Source: Chromobotia macracanthus
Taxonomy: Eukaryota; Chordata; Actinopteri; Cypriniformes; Botiidae
Length of the DNA: 64,000 bases
Direction: 5' to 3'
Assembly (NCBI GenBank): GCA_036877525.1
Contig: JAZGTH010000007.1
Span: 9,609,501-9,673,500, forward strand
The translations under genes were made by a program, and so were the position numbers. Under the pieces are notes generated by a model, which saw only the letters and a list, made by a program, of their open reading frames with translations, was not told where the DNA came from and made no database searches. Every line of letters begins with the position of its first letter. The stretch's first letter is position 1. Of this stretch, positions 25,491 to 35,389 are shown piece after piece.

Positions 25491-28400
25491 CTAGAATGAA
25501 AGGATAGTCATTAGAATTTTATTTAAGCATCCCAAAAGGAGTACTTAAAATATGTGTACTTGATATCTTTGTATGAGAAACAGATCAAAAATCGTTACAT
25601 TTATTTTAGATTGTTCACTTTATTCACTGTTTAATAATCATCTCGCCCTCTGTAGCTTTTATGTCTCATTTGCATTCCCATGTATTCAGATAGCTGTCTG
25701 ATAATCAGTCATATGACATATATTGAGAACTGCCATTTTTGAATCTGAGGGCACAATTTTCTATAAATAAACACTTAATTTCAGTCTGTTGGTTACACAA
25801 AGCCTAACATATAATAAGGCTTCAGAAAATGTCCAGACTGTTCATTACTAAAGTCATATTTACTATGTTTTTGTTGTTTATATATTTATTATGCTTTATC
25901 TGTCATTTTTAATATATGAACCTATTTCATACATGCATGCTGTTAAATTGTATTTATATTTAAAGTGTGGTCATGTCTATTGACTGTAACCTTAAACCCA
26001 TTCCTATGCAATGCACCACGTTTTTTCTTTTGTAAGCGCACAGTATTTAAAGACGCTTAATATAAAGTGTGACTGAATGTTGATATCCTAGGTCCCCATT
26101 CACTTCTAATACATGAAAAAGAGTAACCAACGCATTTTTCAACATTTCTACTGAATATTGTGTGGCTTATTGTGATTGCTGAAAGCATTTCCTGTCATAA
26201 CTGAAGACGGTTCTTGAGAATAAAAAATAGTTGGATAGCAGTACTGACCCTTGAACGGGGCGGAGTGGCGGGTTTTTCTGTCTCATTGTCATTTCCTGTG
26301 TCTGGATGCTGTTCTTTCCTCTCCTCCTCTTGTGCGCAGGCTAGTGCTGGGATAGCAGCAGAGGGCTCTTCATTCAACAGCTGAGGGGTGATAGGGATGC
26401 CTTGTGCTTTCAGGTGGTTGTAGGTTGTCCTCTCAGCCACTAGGAGGACAAGCGTGTCACCGCTTTTGCGGATGAGGTTCACAACCTCCTCATGGGTACT
26501 TGTTTCCACGTTCACTCCATTCACCTCCACGACAATATCCTCATCCTGCAGTCCAGATCTGTCCGCTGCTCCACCTTTCACCACCTGACAGTGAACCCGG
26601 AATAGTTCACATTTACATTCAGTCATTTAGCAGACACTTTTATCCAAAGCGACTTACAAAGTTCATCGAAAGAAATGAACATTCTGTCATTATTCTGTCA
26701 TTATTACAAACCATCTTAGGCCATTCAAAAGTTTATATTTGCTCTCAGTTCAAATATTTGGGCATTCAAGATATTATGGCTTCAGAGGACTTGCAATATG
26801 GAACATGAGATGTATGGACTACTTTTATCTTTTTCATTTATTTGTAGTTTTGGAGAATATATAGAAAAAAGTGGTCTGTACAATCTTCAAAAAAGTTATT
26901 TTTATGCTCCACAGAAGAACGTCACTAAGTTCTGATGAATTCAGAATTTTCTTTTTTAGATGAGTTTTTACTTTAACATCAAACACTGAACCTACAAACA
27001 GTTCTAGACCAACAGAGTTTTATGCAGTTCTAAACACAGTTGTTAAATGTCAACACAGGGCTAGTAGCACTTCAAAGACATTATTTCTGAGATCCCACCT
27101 CTTTGATGTACTGTCCATGCACTCCCTGAATGCCATTGAGATGGAAGCCAAATCCAGCAGCAGTCTTCTCCAGTCTGCACAGTTTAGGTTTGTGGATCAC
27201 ATCTGCTGGGGCAGATGTAGGAACTGCTGGGATAGGTGAAGGTACAGCTGGGGCTGGAGTTGGGGCAGGTCTGGATTCAGGTTCAGACTCAGGATGGCTG
27301 GGCAGAGATGCTTTCATTTCGTCCCAGTACAGGAGTGGAGAAGCACCACCCTTGCAATACAAAATAACATAATATGGCTTTAATAATCCCTCAGGAGGGA
27401 ATTTAGTTTTAGGGCCACATTAATAGACAAACAAAGACACTGGGATACAGATGAAGACAGGGATATATGGTACTGTAGAAACAGAATCATGTCATAATAT
27501 TTAAAGTGTAAATAAACACAGCGTAATTAAATGTATTGTACAATTGAATAATGTTGGTTGTTACTTCACACACACATATAAAGATGCAACAGTTAAAAAT
27601 GAAACAAAAAATGTTTTAATAAAACTTTGTCTCTGCATAGAATTGTTACAACTCTCCATTAAAATACTTTAACTGTACAGTTAAACAACTAGAGGGTTAA
27701 TGTTGTGTGGTATAATAAAGTTCTGGGCTGTTAAATGAAAAGTTGTAAAATCAAAGCCTGAGCTGTAACCATTATGCTCAAAAATCCCTGTATTTCTGCA
27801 GTCATGCAAAAACTTGTTGAATGAGAGACTCACCAGTTTGTACATTTGTTCTGTCTTAGCATCCAACACCAGGAGGCAGCACTTGTTTCCTTGTTGACGT
27901 ATTTTCTCCACCACCTGCTCATGTGTACAGTTATGTATTTCCTCTCCACTCACAGCCACTAATAGGTCCATGTCCTTGAGTCCTGCTTGCTCTGCAGGGC
28001 TTCCTTTGTCTATTTCTCCGATGTAATGACCTGAGTTCAGAGACACAAAACCATGTATACTGAGCACTAAATAGTGTCTCAACTGAAGCATTTGTCTCAA
28101 AAGACAAGTATTTGTCATTTAGAACTAAATGATTTTTTCTTATCTTGATGGTAATCATAATTTTTGCTTATTATATATCATATCACATATGTTGTGAAAT
28201 TAAAGATTGCATTTATTACATAGTATAAATTTAATTAATGCATATTAAAATGCATGATCTATGCATGATCTAAATAGATATATTGTCCAAATATGATTTA
28301 TCCGACATAACACACTCCACAGCATGTTTCTCACTTGCCTTTGAATTTTCCTTTAATTTTTATCAATGCAAAAATGAATATTTTACTATTCAACTTTATA

Positions 28401-30448
28401 GAAGGTATATTATTGCAATTATTTTTCATATTGTAATTATTAATAATTTAATAAACCAATTATAATGTATATTACATTTTGTATTGTTACATTTCTTTCT
28501 CTTTACACAATAAAGCATTTGTTCAGCACACTTAACAAAATATTGTTAAATGCTGTTAATTTGTTTTAAATTGCATTTAAATGCTAATCTTGTTTTAAAT
28601 TACAACATTATAGAGCTTTCAATACACAGATAACCTTTGCATATCATTCTACAGTGTCATCAAATTCTTTTGTGAAAGACTATTACAGTTAGGCATTGTC
28701 GATTATCCATTAGACATGAATGCACACATTGCCCTTACGATTACACTACGATAAACTTTAGTAGCATTCATCAGTTGTTATGCATCACCATACTAGCACT
28801 ATGGCAGTAACCTATGAGTCAATTGACTCTTACCTTAAGTAGCAATCTTGTTCTGTTTCCCCTGAGCTAATGTTTATGATCAGAGGACTTAACCTCAGCT
28901 TGCTCCAGAGAGCTGTCCATGCAATTAGTCAACTCTAAAAGTCACTTTGGATGAAAAGCATCTGTTAAATGGCTACTAACTAAAGTTAATGGTAAAATTT
29001 CAGTAAAAATGAATTAAAAATTCAGGTAAAAAAATCGGTAAAAAATCAGGTTTAAGGTTTAAAAGATATAAAACTGTGGCGTTTAATGGAGGTTACATCA
29101 CTAAGATGACCAACTAAAATTTTAACAGCTGGTGTACAGACTTATATAAATTATTTTCACTATCTATACCTATTTCTATATGTATGTATTTAGATTTGAA
29201 TTTATTCAATGGAAATAGATTTTTGAAAATTGTGAATCATATAAAAATGTAGCCAGATTATTAAACGGGGTGGAGCTAAAAAGTGAAAAGTCTTTCAGAG
29301 GCAGTCAAAGATGCCCTCACCTGCACGTTTAGGCTCCTCCTTCAAAATAAACCCATATCCATCTGCTCTTTTGGTCATTTCTGCGATGCGTGGCTTATGT
29401 GGAAGGTGTCTGACTGTTGCATTGGTCACGCCTGGCTGAATGCTTTTGTTTCTAAAGTATTTGTCAGTGTCATCATCCACCAGTAGAAGCATGACATTGT
29501 TCCCTGCTGCTTTCACCTACCAAAAACAGAATGATGTGAGTTCATTATTGTGATTTTTCATATTTGTGGTAATGAAGGGTACAGTGATCAAAAAGAAATT
29601 GGTGATTAAAAGGATATGAGTTGATGAATGTTAAAAATCAAAAGATTTGTCCAACCTTTTGCACAACCTGATCATGTGTGGCCCTTTCAACATTTTCACC
29701 ATTGATCTCCAGCACACGGTCACCCGCCTTCACACCAGCCTGATCAGCTACTCCTCCAGAAATTATATCTGTCATGAATGTGCCCTGCTCACCTGAGGGC
29801 CAGACAGTCAACAGTCAAATATTTCAAATAATGCTCTAACATATCTGCTGATTTACCCAATACAGCTCTTAAATGACTTCATACCTTTGTTAGATCTTAG
29901 GGAGAAACCAAAGCCACTGGTGGATTTCTGCAGATAACACAGTTTGGGTTTGGGGGCTGGTGCAGACACTCCATTCATAATGGGTTGATTCTGACCAGTG
30001 TGGGACTGAGGCTCGGCAAGGTTCACACCATTGGCTTTGGCCTGCTTATATGCCTCTTCTCCAATAACATGGAATGTGACAGTTGTACCACTTTTTCTCA
30101 CCATATCTGCAACCTGGCTCACAAAAACAACAAATGCACACTTTATCACCTGACCTTTTGGACAAAACCTCCTTTTTATACCATCAATCATTGAATGCAC
30201 TTGAGATTAAGTTAACATTTATAGAGCAAAATCTGTCAAACCTGGTTGTGCTCTATATTGTCCACAAATGTTCCATTGACTCTGATTATACGGTCTCCAT
30301 CCTTTAGACCAGCTAGTTCAGCAGGGCCGCCCATCTCAAGGGCTCGAATCAAATGACCCTCCTCCCCTTGCTCCACTCTGAGATAGAAGCCATAGCTTTG
30401 TCCCTCACGCTTGGTAAGAGTAACGATACGTGATTTAGTCAAAGCCAT
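25418..30448 (-). CDS. pdzk1: PDZ domain-containing scaffold PDZK1/NHERF3
   Basis: PDZK1 binds C-terminal motifs of transporters and receptors (for example SR-BI and solute carriers) under the apical membrane of kidney and gut epithelia. Coding exons, 5' to 3': 30,448-30,242; 30,113-29,885; 29,792-29,656; 29,516-29,321; 28,030-27,834; 27,350-27,099; 26,584-26,249; then the uncertain 25,490-25,418. All introns joining the first seven are GT-AG and in frame (518 codons; human has 519). Four PDZ domains have their ligand-binding loops visible: PDZ1 (about 8-88, YGFYL), PDZ2 (125-210, GFGFSL), PDZ3 (233-319, YGFIL) and PDZ4 (377-460, GFGFHL). A Pro/Ala/Ser/Glu-rich linker (about 335-370) separates PDZ3 and PDZ4. 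The start has A at -3 and G at +4, four bases into an exon after acceptor CCCAACAG. If the AGG|GTCAGT donor at 26,249 is not used, the frame ends at 26,195. The gene converges on gpr89, as PDZK1 and GPR89 are neighbours in human. Confidence 0.93.
25444..25488. repeat. (GAT)n trinucleotide repeat
   Basis: Seven TGA units, AGA, TGA, then four to five more GAT/TGA units. It lies inside the candidate final exon of pdzk1, where the - strand reads (TCA)n, encoding Ser, His or Ile depending on frame. Confidence 0.9.
26610..26660 (-). repeat. LINE/SINE tail at the 3' end of a pdzk1 intron
   Basis: The - strand reads TAAGTCGCTTTGGATAAAAG, TGTCTGCTAAATGACTGAAT then GTAAATG. It is in the same orientation as pdzk1 and ends about 25 bp before the exon starting at 26,584, so it supplies much of the sequence where the branch point would be expected. 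Confidence 0.8.
28935..28978 (+). repeat. LINE/SINE 3' tail fragment in a pdzk1 intron
   Basis: AAAGTCACTTTGGATGAAAA followed by GCATCTGTTAAATGGCTA matches the LINE tail at 21,272-21,320 with a few changes. It lies in the intron between pdzk1 exons 4 and 5, opposite in orientation to the gene. Confidence 0.7.
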
Positions 30449-30647
30449 TTTTCTGTTGGGAAATAGATCAGTATTACCTTCAATCTCAGGTCATATAACA
30501 TGTGATGATATGTTTCTAATCACATTTGATGTAATCTTATCATGTATGCAATAACCACATATCATTATATACCAAGAATGTAGTGATAACAATAGGTTAT
30601 TATAATCCAGTACTGTATATGGCTATGAACTGTGGCGAGACACTTGT

Positions 30648-30674
30648 CACGTATAGACACACTGTCTATACGTG
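30648..30674. repeat. Perfect hairpin, 12-bp stem, 3-nt loop
   Basis: CACGTATAGACA (30,648-30,659), loop CAC, then TGTCTATACGTG (30,663-30,674). It lies about 200 bp upstream of the pdzk1 start codon, in the 5'UTR intron. Confidence 0.8.
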
Positions 30675-31976
30675 TATGTATCCTGTACTGTATGCTATAA
30701 TGACGAGATGTTTAAAAGTAAAAAAAATCATTACAAACATGTCAGCAGAGCAGTACTGATTATACACTGAGGGTAACCCTTCCTGTTGATATGATAATGT
30801 AATCGTGTGATCGAACAATAGATAACTGGGGTAATATAAAATTATCAAAGGCCACATAATCAGCACTCACCCATCGGCACACCTGTGGACCTATAGCTTA
30901 TAAGTCACTAGAGGTGGAGTCAACACAATACAGCGTTCACAGTCTATTTGATACCTGTAATATGTAAAACGGGGTATTTTTGGAGAGAACAGAATTGTGT
31001 GGTGGACTTTATCCATTAGGAATTGATTGGATTGTGGTGTCCCAGATGTTACAGATTGTTGAAGGGCAGAGGTTGAAAAGGGACTTGGTGATGCCACAAA
31101 GGACAGTTGTTTCAGAGATGGAGGACAGTTATTAAATTTTAATGAAAGATTACAAAAATAAGAGCTAGTTCCTTTGGAATAGCGTGCACCAATGAATTGG
31201 GAACAAAAAGGCTTGGAACATGTAATAAAAAGCAGCAATTTTGATTTTGTGAGAGCTAAAAATAAGAAGAATTGTTACAATTATATAATTTAAACTAAAA
31301 GAGAGTGGGTGAGAACTCTGACTCCACAATTGTTAATTGTTAACAAAGTGGCTGAATGCATTTATGCCAAAGTACAAAGTATTTGTTCTAAACTGTTTAT
31401 ACCTTTTGTATTGTTTGTGTTATAAATTTCAATCATGAAATTCTTACAAAACGGTGCTGAAGGTATTTACAGAGTTTTAGCATGCGTTCAGGATTTTATA
31501 AACACTGCCTACAGCTTTGGTTTCTTTTGATTAATGTTTTACAAGGAAGAAAAGCACAAGCATGCCATATCAATTACACAATACCTCACACATCAGCTGA
31601 AAGCTCAATCATACTTCTGACACTTGCATGGTCCATCAACTGCTCTATGAACTGCCAATGCTTTCCTATTACTAGACCATGACCATTTTATCTGTCTAAT
31701 AAATGCTTCTTGCACATTGTTTCTCATTTTTTCTTTATGTACAAGCAATTTGAAAATAAACATTTTATTGAAGCTGTGAAACTGTAAGATGTTTCTGTAC
31801 GTGAATGCAAGAAGCATTTATTAGAACATAAAATGTTGTTTAAATTCATGGGACCTGGGACAACATTTGCCAGGGTGAGTCCACCTTCCTTAGACCAATG
31901 AATAGGATATATCATAAAAAGCCCAAGGGGCCTCCTTAGTCACAGGGCACTGGACAACCTTCCAGCCTGCAACCCC

Positions 31977-31997
31977 TATTCTATTCTATTCTATTCT
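31977..31997. repeat. (TATTC)n pentanucleotide repeat
   Basis: Four tandem CTATT/TATTC units within the pdzk1 5'UTR intron. Confidence 0.85.
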
Positions 31998-32150
31998 GTT
32001 TTGATAAGACATAGAAATGATATCACAACGCTTTAAATCATTTCCGAACTGTACACATCAATGCCGATAAACGCAAAGTGTATAACAAAGTATATTTAAA
32101 ATGAACTATAAAACTAAATCTATCTACTGAAGGAAATAGATGCCACTCAC

Positions 32151-32300
32151 CAGCTGCAGTGCCCTCGGTGTCCCAGCCTAAAGGAGGTGGCTGTTTTCTT
32201 CTGCTCAGGTGTTATCTAGCAGTGTGTAAGTATGTGTGAAGGACTTTGACAGGCCAAAGGTTGATCTAAAAGGTGAGTTATTTAACCATGTCTCGTGGCT
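32151..32300 (-). promoter_or_regulatory. Probable pdzk1 first (noncoding) exon and promoter
   Basis: On the - strand, GCACTGCAGCTG is followed by the consensus donor GTGAGTGG at 32,150, a good partner for the acceptor just upstream of the start codon. The 5' end of this exon is not determined. Farther upstream, + strand AGGCCAAAGGTTG at 32,251-32,263 resembles a DR1 site (two AGGTCA-like halves, one base apart), next to GGACTTTG at 32,241-32,248. DR1/HNF4 sites would suit an epithelial gene, but this is motif matching only. Confidence 0.45.
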
Positions 32301-32349
32301 GGATGTTTATTCTCTGTTGATATAAGTAACTGTACTGAAACCTAAAGAA

Positions 32350-33232
32350 TGTCTCTCGGTTACATACGTAATACAGCTCCCTGAGAAAGGGAACGAGACA
32401 CTGCTTCTGTTTTGACACTATGGGGAACACCTTTGGTGTAACAGGTGTATAAATCTCAAGTTTAATCAAGCCACTCCAACTGGCCTACAGTAGTGCATCA
32501 GGTGCACCTGCAAGTATTATAGAGCACCTGTAGAGTGTGCCATCAGCATCTTTGTCTGAAGAAGACAACGAGATGCAGTGTCTTTCACAGGAACTCAGCA
32601 CTGCATCTGGTGCTATGGGGAATGCAATACCAACTGTGCCATGCCGAGGAGAGCGGCTGCCACATTGGGCCACGCTGAAGCACAAACACCACAGGCAGAA
32701 CTCAAACACCTAACTCATGATGACAAAAACAACTCTCTCGGACCACCGCTCAAATGCAAAGCCCGGTTAAAAAGCCAGCCCTGTGTATCTTGGCTCGCTG
32801 GAAGCATAATGATATCCGACAGATCAAAGGATGCTGACACGATCTTCCTCTGATTCACACCCCCCTTTAGCAAGAAAGTAAGAAAGAGCCTTCTGCGAAC
32901 CTCACGAGACAAGTCTCCGTCCAGCCTTAGGAGCAGCGGGACCTGATACATGGGGCATCTGCACAGGCTCACCCAGGCAGATGTATTTTTGCAGCAGGGT
33001 CCATTAGCGGTTTGACATAAGAACAAGAGACAAATGACTCCTAATAAAAGTGAATAACAAGCCCTACAGGTGTGCTGATATTCGCAGGTGCACCTGATGA
33101 GCATCAACACTGCCGTTGGGCCAATTAGATTGATGGGCCAATGGCTTGATTAGATGTGATATTCAGACACTGTTTCACATAGCATCAAACCAGACACAGT
33201 GTTGATTTCCCTTGAAAGGTAACTTAAAATAG
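32350..33232. mobile_element. Long-TIR non-autonomous DNA transposon
   Basis: The two ends are imperfect inverted repeats. GCATCAGGTGCACCTGCAAG (32,494-32,513) pairs with GCAGGTGCACCTGATGAGC (33,081-33,099). Farther out, TTTAATCAAGCCA (32,460-32,472) pairs with TGGCTTGATTAGA (33,142-33,154). GAGAAAGGGAACGAGACACT near 32,382 corresponds to the reverse of the right edge near 33,190-33,225. The element is about 0.88 kb and has a CpG-containing interior without a transposase frame. Sequences beginning CTCTCGGTTACATACGTAA are common interspersed repeats in otophysan fish. It sits just upstream of the pdzk1 promoter region. Confidence 0.6.
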
Positions 33233-34880
33233 AAACAAATATGATATATTCACATTTTAATAATCTACATATTTTAATGTGATGAAAACCGAAGCTGAGA
33301 AACAAGATTGCACAACAAACTTTTTGCAGCTCAGAGAGATTTTTTTCAGGCTTCAGAAATTTGCATAAAACAATATGGGCTATAAATTTAATTCAGCAAG
33401 TAGGCTGATGTAGTGCCATATTTCTTCATATTTCAATCATAGCAATATTAAAATAAAGAACTACTATGAGAAATAGGAGCCGCAATGTCTATTACTCCAT
33501 TCATTCTGACAATGAACAGATGCTTAAGCAAATAACTGAGGACCTGGCAGTGTTTGGCAGGTCAGTCTTCTGGTAAATCAGACCCTCTTAACTTAATGGG
33601 TGTTTTCAGTAGCCCACTTAAATGACCCGGGTATTATCAAACTCATTAGGCCTAAATCCTGACGTAACAGTGTGCAGTCAAGTGAGGAGACACTGTTTCT
33701 GTGTGTGTGTGTACGTTTACAGCTTTGTTTGGATTGCCTCTGCACGCAAGTGTATGCATCCTAAGTAAGTCAAAGCGTTTGTTGGTTTGCCTTGTAGTCA
33801 AACACAAGACCATTACAGCATCCACAGGCGCCCAGCCTCAAAACATCTACTCAACCACTTCATTTGGACCTGGAATCTGTGTTTAAACTGTTCATTGGGG
33901 AAAAAGATGGGCAGAAAGCAAACAGATGAAAAACTGTAAAACCATTTTCATTTACAGGCAGATGATGAAATGTAAATTACAGTATCATACAAAATAATAC
34001 ATTATCACAGTATCATATTTTGTAATTGTATGTATATCATAAACTTTTCTTGGATTTGTCTATACGCACTTGTCTTGTGTGATTACTGTGTTTAGTGTAG
34101 TATAAGTGTAACTTTAAAATGTCTTTCAGTCAGCTTTTTAGGAGTATTATCTAAATTATAGTACTAAAACGTTTTTTTTAAACAACCACTATAGAATGAA
34201 CACAAACAGTAACTTTACTTTTTACCATATTTTTAAATGTGTTACTCCACAGGTCAGTTATGTTTGTTATGTATCGCTCAATAACTGTTTTTAACCAAAA
34301 ATGTTACAGATTGCAGGTTTAAATGTAGTTTTGCTTTGAAGAAGACATTCAACCCTAAGGCTAGTAATTTCAATAATCTCAATTTGTGTTGAGTTTTTCT
34401 AGGCTAGCTATAAATTTGTATGTTGGTTTTGAATACATAGCTCAAACATGCTTAAACTGGGACATTTCTGGTGAATTATTTTCTCCAAAGTAAAATTCCA
34501 TCACCAGTATCCTCTAGATATTGTACAAACACATGAGCACACAATGTAACTGGGGTAAATTGTCACGCGTGTTGCAATTTATCACAATTCATAATGGTTA
34601 AAAAAGGTTTAACATTTATAAAATTAATGGCAGGTTATTATTTTGACCCATCCCATACAGTGTGTCAACATTCACTAACAAAAGTGACAACTAGCTGCAG
34701 TCTACCCTGGGAATTTATTCATTCAATTATGAGAAAATGTCACAATGAAATGCATTAACAGCAAATGATATTATGTCTGACAGAATTTTTACAATCTTAC
34801 AGAAATGTTTTGGTTAAAATTGGCTTTTCAGAGTGGAACAGTTATACGGAGCAGGATTCATTATAACCATTCGGCTGAAT
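33233..34880. other. Spacer between pdzk1 and cckbr
   Basis: AT-rich DNA in which I see no exon, repeat boundary or RNA gene. The frame at 33,701-33,886 has a Cys/Val-rich start derived from a short GT run and no family resemblance. Confidence 0.55.
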
Positions 34881-35389
34881 GGCTGACATTTCCACTCTCA
34901 ATTATTCAGTCACCGCAAGGGGGCACTGATGCATCACTCCACGGTCCTCATCATTCACAACTTTTAAATCAACATATGCATGTCTCCCACTCGTTCTCTT
35001 CAATGTCTCCACCTCTCACGATGCTCAAAAACCTGAAACCCACAGACTCACCCCCAAATTCCCACCAGTGTTGTTTAAAACCACATCAATAAACACTCAG
35101 TCCGCGCGTAAAGAGAGGCAGAGACTGGCATTCCGAGGGCGCACAGAGCTACATCACATTCTCTTACAGCACAACCGTGCCTACAGTCAGCACCAACTAC
35201 GGCTGAAACCTTTTATTCTGTATGAACTAAGCGGATTGTCTCACTTTACTTCTCCCTGTTTGCGTTTTTATTGACTCTTGGTTTAATCTATCGTAAATCC
35301 CTGCCCCCCAAACCTGTACTACTGTGCTTTTACTAGACCGATGTTTTACGTGGAACGACTAGCTTAAATTTGTTGTGGCCAGGTCCGCA
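34881..35389 (+). promoter_or_regulatory. Putative cckbr promoter and 5'UTR with a CTCF-like site
   Basis: Immediately upstream of the cckbr start, CpG content rises (about 35,095-35,140, and continuing into exon 1). CCGCAAGGGGGCACTG at 34,913-34,928 closely fits the CTCF core consensus in forward orientation. I see no clear TATA box. The start of transcription is not determined. Confidence 0.4.

Larger units (their letters stand above)
30453..32150 (-). other. 5'UTR intron of pdzk1
   Basis: Bounded by acceptor CCCAACAG before 30,452 and donor GTGAGT at 32,150-32,145 on the - strand. It contains a perfect 12-bp hairpin at 30,648-30,674 and a (TATTC)n run at 31,977-31,997. Open frames are featureless. 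Confidence 0.55.
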
